Shown: in pieces, positions 1 through 9,245 of the stretch | Layout: every line of letters begins with the position of its first letter | Position numbering within the stretch: position 1 is the stretch's first letter | From: an uncultured Clostridia bacterium | GTDB taxonomy: Bacteria > Bacillota > Clostridia > Oscillospirales > CAG-272 | Length of the DNA: 64,000 nucleotides | Reading direction: 5' to 3' | Assembly (NCBI GenBank): GCA_946407735.1 | Contig: CAMJPL010000011.1 | Span: 1 to 64,000 of the forward strand | Notes under the pieces: generated by a model | Databases searched by the model: none | What the model saw: the letters and a program-made list of their open reading frames with translations, nothing else | What the model was told of the DNA's origin: nothing | Translations under genes and position numbers: made by a program

Positions 1-1
1 C

Positions 2-229
2 ATCGACATCAAGGGCGGCTTCTACGACGGCAAGGTCGTCGACGCCGAGATGGTCAAGCAGCTCGCCGATACTCCTTCCAAGGAAGATTCCATCGGACGC
101 CTGCTCGGCTCCCTGCAGTCCGGTCTGTACAACCTCGCTTACGCTCTCCAGGCCATCGTCGACCGCGGCGATATGGCCAAGCCCGCCGACGACGCCGCTC
201 CGGCCGCCGAGGCTCCCGCCGCCGAATGA
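2..229 (+). CDS. rplJ: 50S ribosomal protein L10, C-terminal part (5' truncated by window edge)
   Basis: Open frame from base 2: IDIKGGFYDGKVVDAEMVKQLADTPSKEDSIGRLLGSLQSGLYNLAYALQAIVDRGD...AAE*; L10-like C-terminus directly upstream of rplL. Confidence 0.88.
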   Translation: MDIKGGFYDGKVVDAEMVKQLADTPSKEDSIGRLLGSLQSGLYNLAYALQAIVDRGDMAKPADDAAPAAEAPAAE

Positions 230-290
230 TTCGGCATAACGCTCATCAGAAATTAAAAACACGAGTATCTGTTACGGAGGAAAAATAACC

Positions 291-662
291 ATGGCTACCG
301 AAAAGACACAGGGCATCATTGACGCCATCAAGGGTCTTACCATTCTTGAGCTCGCCGACCTCGTAAAGGACATCGAGGCTGAATTCGGCGTATCCGCCGC
401 TCCCGTCGCCGTTGCCGGCGCCGCCGCTGCCGCTCCCGCCGCCGCCGAGAAGACCGAGTTCGACGTCGTTCTCAAGGCTGCCGGCGCTTCCAAGCTCCAG
501 GTCATCAAGGTCGTCCGCGAGATCACCGGTCTCGGCCTTAAGGACGCCAAGGATCTTGTTGACGGCGCTCCGAAGACCATCAAGGAAGGCCTCTCCAAGG
601 CTGACGCCGAAGCTATGCAGAAGCAGCTGACCGATGTCGGCGCCGAAGTCGAGCTGAAGTAA
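291..662 (+). CDS. rplL: 50S ribosomal protein L7/L12
   Basis: ORF with Ala-rich hinge and [55 protein letters not shown] upstream. Confidence 0.98.
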   Translation: MATEKTQGIIDAIKGLTILELADLVKDIEAEFGVSAAPVAVAGAAAAAPAAAEKTEFDVVLKAAGASKLQVIKVVREITGLGLKDAKDLVDGAPKTIKEGLSKADAEAMQKQLTDVGAEVELK

Positions 663-687
663 TTCGGAAAACAAAAAGCATTTATAT

Positions 688-716
688 CGCCCGGACTTTG
701 TGTCCGGGCGGTTTTC
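688..716 (+). terminator. Rho-independent terminator after rplL
   Basis: cgcccgga-ctttgtg-tccgggcg followed by gtttt. Confidence 0.85.
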
Positions 717-729
717 TGTGTTTGTTTAC

Positions 730-821
730 ACTTTGGATTATCCGGCCTCTTGACTTTTGATTATATATATGTTATACTTTAGATTATCCAGATGATAAAC
801 TTCAGATTATTCCATATCGAG
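730..821 (+). repeat. Four iterons with exact 23-bp period upstream of the ATPase gene
   Basis: Units start at 730 (ACTTTGGATTATCC), 753 (ACTTTTGATTATAT), 776 (ACTTTAGATTATCC), 799 (ACTTCAGATTATTCC). Confidence 0.85.
750..778 (+). promoter_or_regulatory. Sigma-A type promoter embedded in the iteron array
   Basis: TTGACT (750-755), 17 bp, TATACT (773-778). Confidence 0.7.
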
Positions 822-826
822 ATCTT

Positions 827-2008
827 ATGAATTCCGGAATGATAGACCGGGCGGCAAAAGACGCGCTGCTCCGGCTTTCGTCGCAGTTTCCCGCTGTCGG
901 CATTACAGGCCCCCGTCAGAGCGGAAAATCCACTCTCGCGAGGATGGTATTCCCTGATAAGAAATATGTCTCTTTCGACGATCTGACCATGCGCACACTT
1001 GCCGCGTCAAACCCTAAGGATTTCATCTCCGCTTTCCCGGACGGGGCGATCATCGACGAGGCACAGAAGGTCCCGGAAATATTCGACGCTGTAAAGCAGA
1101 ATGTCGACAGCACGCCGTACAAGCCGGGAAAATTCATCCTTACCGGGTCGAGCCAGTTCAGGCTTAAAAGCAATATGACCGACAGCCTCGCGGGGCGGGC
1201 GGCTTTTCTCAAGCTTCTCCCGTTTACGGCAGGAGAATTGAAGCGTGCCGGTCTTATGCCCGACAATCCCTATGATCTGATTTTCGGCGGTCAGTTTCCG
1301 CCCTTATATGATCCGACAAAGCATTTTATACCTTATGACTGGTATGAAAGTTATATTGACAGCTATCTTGATCTTGATGTGCGCGATCATATAAATCCGT
1401 CAAATCTTTCGGTATTCCGCAGGTTTATACAGATCTGCGCCGTTTACAGCGGGCAGATGCTGTCCATGGACGGCATAGCGAGGGAGACAGGCGTGTCGGC
1501 CCCGACCGTGAAAAGCTGGCTTTCGGTACTCGAAACGTCGTTTATCATTCATTTTCTTGAGCCCGATACGAACAATCTCGGGAAAAGTCTGGTCAAGACG
1601 CCGAAGCTTTATTTCACCGACTCGGGTCTTTTATGTCATCTGCTGCGCCTCGAGTCGAAAGAGGATCTTCTTCTCAGTCAGTATAAAGGAGCTGTCGTCG
1701 AGACATTCGCCGTCTCGGAGCTGATAAAAACGCGGCTGAATCAGGGCAAGAAGCCGAATCTGACGTTTTACCGGGACAAAAGCGGATTTGAAGTGGATAC
1801 GATAGCCGACTGGAACCGGACTTTCGCCATCGAAATCAAAAGCTCCGGCGAGCCGGAGTCAAAGCTTTCCGCTAACACAAGAAAATATGTCGATCTCAGA
1901 CAGGATCAGCATACAGGAGGCGCGGTGTTTTATCTCGGGGATGTCAGCGTCAATATTAACGGCACATATTATGTCAGCTGGAAGGACTGGAGCGAATATA
2001 TAAAATGA
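827..2008 (+). CDS. AAA family ATPase with DUF4143-like C-terminal region
   Basis: Walker A GPRQSGKS, Walker B AIIDEAQ, GSSQF and SLAGR motifs; C-terminal GFEVDTI...FAIEIKSS resembling a PD-(D/E)XK-like core. Confidence 0.9.
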   Translation: MNSGMIDRAAKDALLRLSSQFPAVGITGPRQSGKSTLARMVFPDKKYVSFDDLTMRTLAASNPKDFISAFPDGAIIDEAQKVPEIFDAVKQNVDSTPYKPGKFILTGSSQFRLKSNMTDSLAGRAAFLKLLPFTAGELKRAGLMPDNPYDLIFGGQFPPLYDPTKHFIPYDWYESYIDSYLDLDVRDHINPSNLSVFRRFIQICAVYSGQMLSMDGIARETGVSAPTVKSWLSVLETSFIIHFLEPDTNNLGKSLVKTPKLYFTDSGLLCHLLRLESKEDLLLSQYKGAVVETFAVSELIKTRLNQGKKPNLTFYRDKSGFEVDTIADWNRTFAIEIKSSGEPESKLSANTRKYVDLRQDQHTGGAVFYLGDVSVNINGTYYVSWKDWSEYIK

Positions 2009-2035
2009 TCCGTCCGCATCCGGCCGGGATTTATG

Positions 2036-2095
2036 ACTTCTGATTTTCACAGCGCCAAACTTTGGATTTTCACAGGTACAGACTTTATATTTGAC
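2036..2095 (+). repeat. Three iterons with 23-bp period downstream of the ATPase gene
   Basis: Units start at 2036 (ACTTCTGATTTTCACAG), 2059 (ACTTTGGATTTTCACAG), 2082 (ACTTTATATTTGAC, degenerate). Confidence 0.75.
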
Positions 2096-2206
2096 CTCGG
2101 GTTTTTATATTAACATCATTCCGGTAGAAATATCCTTTCAGTGCTGATATAATAAATATGTAAACAGATACAATCCCCCCACCATCTTCCAAAGGAGTCT
2201 CGCGCC

Positions 2207-3115
2207 ATGTCCTTCCTTCCGCTTTCAGAAAAAATCGTCGCAATGCGAAATCCTTCGGTGATCGGGCTCGATCCTATGCCGGATTACGTCCCGGCCGGGC
2301 TTCTCGCCGAGTATCCCGACGTCTGCGACGCCATATTCGCCTTCAACCGCGGCATCATCGACGCGGCGGCCGACATCGCCCCCGCCGTCAAGCCTCAGGC
2401 CGCGTTTTATGAGCGCCTCGGCCTTCCGGGGTATATATGCCTCCTCAAAACCATCGCCTACGCCGCCTCCGCCGGGATGTTCGTCATCCTCGACGCCAAG
2501 CGCGGAGACATCGGCTCGACCGCCAAGGCCTACGCCGACGCCTATCTCTCCCCCCGTCAGCCGCTGCCTGAGAAGAAGCCGGATATCGACATCTCGTCGG
2601 CTCTGTCATACGTCGACTCGCTCACGGTGAACGGCTATCTCGGCTCGGACGGAGTCCTGCCGTTCCTCGACGCCGCGAAGGCGTCGGACAAGGCCGTGTT
2701 CGTCCTTGCGAAGACCAGCAACCCGAGTTCGGGAGAGCTTCAGGACAGGGACATCATGGGCAGGCCTCTCTACCGCCTGATGGGCGAGATGATCGACGGA
2801 TGGGGAGCCGACTCGATCGGCAGCGACGGATATTCCGCCTGCGGAGCCGTTATCGGCGCGACATATCCGAGACAGCTTGCTGACATGAGAAAGGCGCTGC
2901 CGCATACCTTCTTCCTCATCCCCGGCTACGGCGCGCAGGGCGGAGGAGCCTCCGACGCAGCTCCCGGCTTTGATGAAAAGGGCGGCGGAGCCGTCGTGAA
3001 CTCCAGCCGCGGCATCATGCTCTCTTACAGAAAGAAGCCGGAGCTCGACTGGAAGGACGCCGTAAGAGAAGCCGTTATCGCCATGCGCGACGATCTCCGC
3101 GCGGCGCTCGCCTGA
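2207..3115 (+). CDS. pyrF: Orotidine 5'-phosphate decarboxylase
   Basis: VIGLDPMPDYVP, FVILDAKRGDIGSTAKAYADAYL, PGYGAQGG, NSSRGI motifs; GGAG SD. Confidence 0.93.
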   Translation: MSFLPLSEKIVAMRNPSVIGLDPMPDYVPAGLLAEYPDVCDAIFAFNRGIIDAAADIAPAVKPQAAFYERLGLPGYICLLKTIAYAASAGMFVILDAKRGDIGSTAKAYADAYLSPRQPLPEKKPDIDISSALSYVDSLTVNGYLGSDGVLPFLDAAKASDKAVFVLAKTSNPSSGELQDRDIMGRPLYRLMGEMIDGWGADSIGSDGYSACGAVIGATYPRQLADMRKALPHTFFLIPGYGAQGGGASDAAPGFDEKGGGAVVNSSRGIMLSYRKKPELDWKDAVREAVIAMRDDLRAALA

Positions 3116-3171
3116 CCGTGAGGCCGGGCGCTGAATATAGTGAAACCGACAGATATGACCGTATATAAAAG

Positions 3172-4899
3172 GTGGAAAAAATGTCTTTTGAACAGGAATA
3201 TTCCCGCTGGCTTGAAAACGTGAGCGATCCCGAGCTTCGCTCGGAGCTCGATAAGCTCGCCTCCGACGACGCGAAGAGGGAGCTGTACTTCTCGGCGCCG
3301 CTCGAATTCGGCACCGCCGGACTTCGCGGTGTCATGACCGCCGGCATCGGCGCGATGAACGTCTATACCGTCGCGCAGGCGACACAGGGCTTCGCCGACT
3401 ACATAAAGGAAGCCTCGCCGGACAACATGACCGTCGTCATCGGCTACGACTGCCGCATACACAGCCTTGATTTCGCAAGGACCGCCGCCTCGGTTATGGC
3501 GGAAAACGGCGTGAAGGTCTTCCTCTTCGACGAGCTTCGCCCGACCCCGGTGCTCAGCTTTGGCGTAAGATATCTCGGCTGCGCGGCCGGAATAAATATA
3601 ACCGCCTCGCACAACCCGAAGCAGTACAACGGCTATAAGGCCTACTGGTCGGACGGCGCTCAGATCGGCCCGGAGCAGGCCGAGGCGATAGAGGCGAAGA
3701 TCGGCGCCGCCGATATATTCAGCGGCGTGAAGCGCGGTGATTTCGAAGCCCTCGTCAGATCCGGCATGATCGAGTATGTCGGAAAGGACGTCGATGAGAA
3801 GTATCTTGCCGAGGTGCTGAAGCAGCGCGTCGATCCCGGCGCTATCCCGGCTGTCGCCGACGATCTGAAGATCGTTTATACCCCGCTCCACGGCACAGGC
3901 TACCGGTTGATCCCGGAATGCCTCAGGCGCGCGGGACTGAAGCATCTCATCAAGGTCGAGCCGCAGTTCGTCATCGACGGCTCGTTCCCGACGGTCGATT
4001 TCCCGAACCCCGAATATCCAGCCGTCTTTGAGATCGGCATCGGTCTCGCCGACGAGTCGGGCTCCGATCTCATCATCGCCACCGATCCCGACGCCGACCG
4101 CACCGGCATCATGGCGAGAAACAAGGAGGGAAAGTTCGTCACCCTCACCGGCAATCAGGTCGGCGCGCTGCTGCTCGAGTATATCGCGACGGCGATGGAG
4201 GCGCAGGGACCGATGCCGGACGACGCCTACGCCGTAAAGACCATCGTCTCCACCGAGCTCGTTTCCGCCATCTGCAAAGCGCATAAGATCACCCTCCACA
4301 ACGTCCTCACCGGCTTCAAGTACATCGGCGAGGTCATCGGAAGATACGAGAGCGAGGGCAGAGGGCATTATCTGCTCGGCTTCGAGGAAAGCTACGGATA
4401 TCTGCGCGGCAGCTACGCCCGCGACAAGGACGCCGTCGTCGCCACTATGCTTCTGACCGAGCTCGCCGCCAAGCTCAAGGCGGAGGGCAAGACGCTCTGC
4501 GACGCGATGGACGACATCTACGCCCGCTATGGCTGCTACCGCGAGGGAGTCGACAACATCTACATGGAGGGTCTCGACGGCGCCGAGAGGATGGCTAAGC
4601 TGATGGACACCCTCCGCAGCGAGCCGCCGAAGGAGATCGCAGGCAGCCCTGTTAGATACATCCGCGATTACGTGAAGCAGACGATCACCGATCTTAAGAC
4701 CGGGGACGTTCAGCCGACGAATCTTCCGGTGTCGAACGTGCTGTACTTCGAGACCGAGAATGACGACGTCACCGTCATCCGGCCCAGCGGGACCGAGCCC
4801 AAGATCAAGCTCTACTATCTCATGCACGCCGATACCTTCGAGGAGGACGACAGGATGATAGAAGAGGCGAAGAAGCTGTTCAAAAGCTATATTAAGTGA
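3172..4899 (+). CDS. Phospho-sugar mutase (phosphoglucomutase/phosphomannomutase family)
   Basis: FGTAGLRGVM, TASHNPKQYNGYK, DPDADRTG, GFEESYGYL, RPSGTEPKIK. Confidence 0.95.
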   Translation: MEKMSFEQEYSRWLENVSDPELRSELDKLASDDAKRELYFSAPLEFGTAGLRGVMTAGIGAMNVYTVAQATQGFADYIKEASPDNMTVVIGYDCRIHSLDFARTAASVMAENGVKVFLFDELRPTPVLSFGVRYLGCAAGINITASHNPKQYNGYKAYWSDGAQIGPEQAEAIEAKIGAADIFSGVKRGDFEALVRSGMIEYVGKDVDEKYLAEVLKQRVDPGAIPAVADDLKIVYTPLHGTGYRLIPECLRRAGLKHLIKVEPQFVIDGSFPTVDFPNPEYPAVFEIGIGLADESGSDLIIATDPDADRTGIMARNKEGKFVTLTGNQVGALLLEYIATAMEAQGPMPDDAYAVKTIVSTELVSAICKAHKITLHNVLTGFKYIGEVIGRYESEGRGHYLLGFEESYGYLRGSYARDKDAVVATMLLTELAAKLKAEGKTLCDAMDDIYARYGCYREGVDNIYMEGLDGAERMAKLMDTLRSEPPKEIAGSPVRYIRDYVKQTITDLKTGDVQPTNLPVSNVLYFETENDDVTVIRPSGTEPKIKLYYLMHADTFEEDDRMIEEAKKLFKSYIK

Positions 4900-4913
4900 T
4901 ATATGAACGAAAT

Positions 4914-4958
4914 ATCCCTCACGGTATCGTCAGAAGTACTGTGAGGGATCATTTTTTA
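4914..4958. terminator. Terminator between convergent genes
   Basis: atccctcac...gtgagggat followed by catttttt. Confidence 0.75.
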
Positions 4959-4967
4959 TTTTCGTAT

Positions 4968-5555
4968 TCAGCCTTTGTTCAGCCTTTCCCCGACGGCGCC
5001 TCCGGGATGGATAAGGCCGAAGTCGCTCTCGGTCTCGCCGCTGCGGCGCATTATCTCGCACTGCAGCGCGTCGAAAAGGACAGAGAAGACGGTGAAGCTG
5101 GTCGTGCCCTGAGTGTTGAGCGGGTCGATCTCCCTCGTGATGTCGACAGGGAGGACGATGTCGGCGCCTGCAGCGAGCGGTGAGGCGGTGTTTTCGGTTA
5201 CCGTGATGAGCTTCGCGCCTCTTTTGCGCGCGACTTCCATTATCGGAAGCAGCTCGGGCGTCTTTCCGCCCCTCGACGCGAAGACCATGACGGTGCCGGG
5301 ACCGACGAAGCCCATCTCGCCGTGGAGAGCGTCGTTCGTCGATATGAATCTGGCAGGGATGTTCGCGCAGCAGAGAAGATGGACGAAATGCTCGAGCACG
5401 TAGCCGCTGTGACCGCAGCCGGATGCGCAGGCGTTCCTCGCGCTCATCAGCGCGCCGACAGCCGACTCGAAGGCTTCAGGCGTGATGCGGGAATAGGCGG
5501 ATGTCAGGGCGTCGGCCTCGATCCTGACGGCGTCCGAGAGAACCGGTATCTGCAT
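4968..5555 (-). CDS. SIS domain sugar-phosphate isomerase-like protein
   Basis: ASGCGHSGYVLEHFVH, FASRGGKTPELL, KLITVTENTASPLA. Confidence 0.85.
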   Translation of the reverse strand: MQIPVLSDAVRIEADALTSAYSRITPEAFESAVGALMSARNACASGCGHSGYVLEHFVHLLCCANIPARFISTNDALHGEMGFVGPGTVMVFASRGGKTPELLPIMEVARKRGAKLITVTENTASPLAAGADIVLPVDITREIDPLNTQGTTSFTVFSVLFDALQCEIMRRSGETESDFGLIHPGGAVGERLNKG

Positions 5556-5568
5556 GGCTTTCCTCCCG

Positions 5569-6558
5569 TCACATCGCGGCTATGCCGAGAGCGGCGTAGT
5601 CGCCTATCTTCTCGCCGAGTCCGGCGGGGACGATCCTGCATCCCTCGGCGGCGAAGGGCAGGGCCTCGCGCTTTATGACCTCCTCGGCGTACGGCAGGAC
5701 GAGATGGGCCGAGCGCATGAATATCCCTCCGGCGACGATCAGCTCGGGATTGAAAAGATCGATCAGTATCGAGCAGGTCTCGCCGAACTTTATCCCGACG
5801 TTTCTGTATATCCCGATGCAGAATTCGTCACCCTCGTCGGCCATATCGCCGATCAGCTTCGCGGTGACGTTTTTTTCGTCCTTCCCGGCGCGTTCCCAGA
5901 GAAGCGGCACCTCACCTTTGGATAAAGCCTCGCGGACGGCGAAAACACCCTGCTGGGCTATACCGCCGCCGCTGCACCAGCCTTCCACCGAGCCGCGCTT
6001 GCGGTAGCCGACGGGATCCCCGTCGCCCCTTGTGAGCCTGACGTGCCCGATCTCGCCTGCCGAGTCGGTGGCTCCGCTGTACAGCCGCCCGTCGAGTATG
6101 AGCCCGGCGCCGAAGCCGGTGCCGAAGGTGACGAACACCATGTCGGTGACACGGCTCCCGTCTTCTTTCAGACCCGCGCCCCACTGCCATTCGGCGACGG
6201 CGCAGGCGTTCGCGTCGTTCTGAAGACGCGTCTCGATGCCGAGTCTTGACTCGAAATATTCGGTTATATGCACGTCGTCCCAGCCGGGGAGATTCGGCGG
6301 GGACTGGATTATCCCCTTTTTCGAGTCGAGCGGGCTGCCGCAGGAGATGCCTATCCTCTCGACGGCCGAAAGCTCTATGCCGCGGGACTGCGCGATCTCC
6401 CTCGAGCCGTCGGCGAATTTCTCCATCACCTCGTCCGGCGTGAGTCCCGCCGTCGGGAATTTGATCTTGCCGAGTATATCTATGCCGCCGCTGACGGCGG
6501 ACGCGAGCGAAACGGCGCATTTCGTGCCGCCGATATCGTAGCCGAGATAGTATGCCAT
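5569..6558 (-). CDS. ROK family sugar kinase
   Basis: LGYDIGGTKCAVSLA, QNDANACAVAEW, GTGFGAGLILDGRLYSG, AGEIGHVRL. Confidence 0.9.
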   Translation of the reverse strand: MAYYLGYDIGGTKCAVSLASAVSGGIDILGKIKFPTAGLTPDEVMEKFADGSREIAQSRGIELSAVERIGISCGSPLDSKKGIIQSPPNLPGWDDVHITEYFESRLGIETRLQNDANACAVAEWQWGAGLKEDGSRVTDMVFVTFGTGFGAGLILDGRLYSGATDSAGEIGHVRLTRGDGDPVGYRKRGSVEGWCSGGGIAQQGVFAVREALSKGEVPLLWERAGKDEKNVTAKLIGDMADEGDEFCIGIYRNVGIKFGETCSILIDLFNPELIVAGGIFMRSAHLVLPYAEEVIKREALPFAAEGCRIVPAGLGEKIGDYAALGIAAM

Positions 6559-6634
6559 ATGCCGCCTCCTGTATGATCTATGGATATATTATACCATAAT
6601 TTCCCGGCCGTTGCAACAAGGAGGGAAAATAAAA

Positions 6635-6659
6635 ATCCCCCGCCATTCGGCGGAGGGAT
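6635..6659 (-). terminator. Terminator of the M23 peptidase gene
   Basis: atcccccgcc-attc-ggcggagggat; poly-T on the minus strand. Confidence 0.7.
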
Positions 6660-6665
6660 CGGATA

Positions 6666-8102
6666 TTAGAATTCAAGATATGTCTCAGGATCGACCGGCG
6701 TGTTCAGCAGGCGGATCTCGAAGTGCAGATGCGGTGCGGTGGTGGTGCCGGTGTTGCCGCTCAGGGCTATATTCTGCCCCTGATAGACGTCGTCGCCGAC
6801 CTCGACCAGCGACTCGCTCAGATGAGCGTAGGCGGTCTGCAGATTGTTGTAATGGTCGATTATGACCATGATCCCGTAGCTCGGAGTCTGGCCGACGTAG
6901 GATACCTTACCGCCGTCGGAGGCGAATACCGGCGTCCCCTCGTCGCAGACGAGGTCGATGCCGAAATGGAAGGCGTCGCCGTCGAACTCGGGGCGGTAGT
7001 CGCCGTAATGGGACGATATGCGGTACTTTATGTCGAGCGGGATCTCGAATGTGCCGGTCGGTATCGACGGAGGCGGCATGCGCGTCCCGACGACGTATTT
7101 CGTCGGCTGCATGGCGCAGAGCGTCTCGGTCTTGACCAGCTTCTTGCCTATCTGTGCGGCGCCGTCGTATTCCACCTCATAGGTGTACGACTCTATCCCC
7201 ATCGTGCCGTCCTGGGTCTTCTGGCTGAAGCCCTCGAAGTAATCCCAGCTGTACTCGGTCTCCTCGGTGAACGGGATCAGCTTGTTCTCGCGGTAGCGGC
7301 GGAAGACGGTGTATTTGTACATCGCGCTGTTCCAGACGGAGGAATCGTCTTTGTTTATCGCCGCGATAAGCTCGTCTTCGGTCTTTATCGCCGACGGGAG
7401 CACCTTCATCCGCCTCGCGCTGAGCTTTGAGCTCACCTTGATTCGGCTCACCGACGGATCGTGCTCGATCTGCTCGCCGAGCATGATCTCCTGCGCCTCG
7501 GCGTAGGCGTCCTTGAACGCCTGCTCGCTCTCGGCTATCCCGGCGAGAGCGCCGTCGATGTAATACTCGTATCCGACGACCGCCGATCCGGCGCTGCCCT
7601 CGCTGTCGCGGAACATGACGTACAGCTCATCGCTGCCTATCGGCTCGGGAGGCTCGCCCTCGGCGAGCTCGGCGGAATAAGTGATGCCGATGTGATGGTC
7701 GCGCCCGGTGATGAGCGAGATCTCGTCCTCGACGAGCGACTTCGCCGCTATTATGTCGGCGGCGTCTGCCGTGACTCGCGAGCCGTTGAGCGTCGGGGCG
7801 ATGTAGTAGTTCTTCGCGTCCTGCTCCTTCATGTATGCCCCCGCGAAAAGGCAGAGACTCATGAATAAAGTGAAGCCGACGGTGCCGAAGAACAGCCCGG
7901 CCGGATGCGGCACCCGCCCTCCCGACGCGGCTCTCAGCTCGGCGCGGCGGACGGCGGCGTTGTATTTTCTCTTAAGGCGGCGTGTTTTCAGCCGCCTCGG
8001 GATCGACAGAACAAAGGCGGCGGCGACGGCGAAGGCGTAGATCAGCTTATCCTTTATCCCGCTTCGCTTTCCGTCGTTTCCGCCGTTGTTTTTTCCGGGC
8101 AT
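6666..8102 (-). CDS. M23 family metallopeptidase, membrane anchored
   Basis: One TM region, G5-like middle, then FHFGIDLVCDEGTPVFASDGGKVSYVG...IDHYNNLQTAYAHL...GNTGTTTAPHLHFEIR. Start moved to the MPGKNNGG codon at 8102, which follows AAAGGAGG. Confidence 0.88.
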   Translation of the reverse strand: MPGKNNGGNDGKRSGIKDKLIYAFAVAAAFVLSIPRRLKTRRLKRKYNAAVRRAELRAASGGRVPHPAGLFFGTVGFTLFMSLCLFAGAYMKEQDAKNYYIAPTLNGSRVTADAADIIAAKSLVEDEISLITGRDHHIGITYSAELAEGEPPEPIGSDELYVMFRDSEGSAGSAVVGYEYYIDGALAGIAESEQAFKDAYAEAQEIMLGEQIEHDPSVSRIKVSSKLSARRMKVLPSAIKTEDELIAAINKDDSSVWNSAMYKYTVFRRYRENKLIPFTEETEYSWDYFEGFSQKTQDGTMGIESYTYEVEYDGAAQIGKKLVKTETLCAMQPTKYVVGTRMPPPSIPTGTFEIPLDIKYRISSHYGDYRPEFDGDAFHFGIDLVCDEGTPVFASDGGKVSYVGQTPSYGIMVIIDHYNNLQTAYAHLSESLVEVGDDVYQGQNIALSGNTGTTTAPHLHFEIRLLNTPVDPETYLEF

Positions 8103-8251
8103 CCCGCGCCGCCTCCTTTCCGCGAAAATATCATACATATTAATTGTATCACTTCGTCTCCCCGAAATCAAGGGGAGAACGGTAAAGTTTACATTTTGAG
8201 CGGATATGTCGCGGCGGGCGGTTTTTTCGGGCGGCAAAAGGGAAAATGCCA

Positions 8252-8280
8252 TTGACAAGGATATAAAAAACTGATATAAT
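8252..8280 (+). promoter_or_regulatory. Perfect-consensus sigma-A promoter
   Basis: TTGACA (8252-8257), 17 bp, TATAAT (8275-8280). Confidence 0.85.
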
Positions 8281-8299
8281 TACATCGAAGGGCAGAATC

Positions 8300-9049
8300 A
8301 TGGAGCTGATCATGGATACCGGGAACACAAAAGGAAAAACAAAATACGGGCTCGACCGCTTCGATCTCAAGATGATCGCGGCGGCGGCGATGACAGTCGA
8401 CCATTTAGCGCATTTCTTTCTCAGATTCGAGGACGCGCCGGCGCTGTATGTGCTGATGCGGTGCTTCGGCCGTCTCACGGCGCCGATCATGTGCTTTTTC
8501 ATCGCCGAGGGCTTCGTCCATACATCTTCGAGGCTGAGATACGGCATCAGGCTGGCGCTGTTCGCCGTCATATCGCAGATACCTTACTCGTATCTCAACG
8601 CGGGACGGTTCTCGCTGCATGAGATGAGCATGATAACGACGCTTCTGCTCTCGTTCCTCGCCCTGTGCGCCTGGGAGTATATAAAGCCGCTGTATATAAG
8701 GCTCCCCGTCATCCTCGCTCTTTTGTATCTCTGCAGCTTCTGCGACTGGTACTTCTTCGCCCCGGTCTGGGTGCTCACATTCTATATTCTGCACGGCAGC
8801 AGGATGAAGCAGATCGCCGGCTACGCCATTACGTCATGCGTCATGATGGGCGGATGGGCGCTGTATTATGTCATAAGATTCAATTCATGGCTCAATTTAG
8901 TGCAGCTGGCGGTGCTTCTGGCCGTCCCTCTCCTTCTGCTTTACAACGGCAGACGTGGCCCGGGAGGGAAGGCCGTCAATTACTTCTTTTACATATATTA
9001 TCCGCTGCATTTGCTGATAATATATCTAGTGAAGATGTATCTTATTTAA
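8300..9049 (+). CDS. TraX family membrane protein
   Basis: FDLKMIAAAAMTVDHLAHFF...RCFGRLTAPIMCFFIAEGFVHTSS...ALFAVISQIPY; multiple TM segments. Confidence 0.85.
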   Translation: MELIMDTGNTKGKTKYGLDRFDLKMIAAAAMTVDHLAHFFLRFEDAPALYVLMRCFGRLTAPIMCFFIAEGFVHTSSRLRYGIRLALFAVISQIPYSYLNAGRFSLHEMSMITTLLLSFLALCAWEYIKPLYIRLPVILALLYLCSFCDWYFFAPVWVLTFYILHGSRMKQIAGYAITSCVMMGGWALYYVIRFNSWLNLVQLAVLLAVPLLLLYNGRRGPGGKAVNYFFYIYYPLHLLIIYLVKMYLI

Positions 9050-9245
9050 GTCCGGCGGGATGAAAAATCCCTCCGCTGCGGCGGACAGTGTTTCATCTGC
9101 ACATCACCCTCTCAGTATATCATCGACGATTTCAATTATACACTGTATATACGCACTATACAACATAAAATTAGTAATTTATTAAATATTACCAAACGAT
9201 TAGATAATAATTATACTCTTTTATAACATAACGGAGGAATCTGAA

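Noticed and set aside
730-821. Iterons considered as a mini-CRISPR array
   Set aside because: Period is only 23 bp, repeats are degenerate, there is no spacer-sized unique sequence and no cas genes.
3025-4827. 600-aa minus-strand ORF opposite the phosphohexomutase
   Set aside because: Mirror of a clear conserved coding gene; long antisense ORFs are expected from GC-rich codon usage.
8300-9049. TraX as evidence of a conjugative element
   Set aside because: No relaxase, type IV secretion, integrase or att-like repeats nearby; TraX-family proteins occur widely on Firmicute chromosomes.
9050-9110. Short tccgc/gcgga hairpin after traX as terminator
   Set aside because: Stem is short and not followed by a T-tract.
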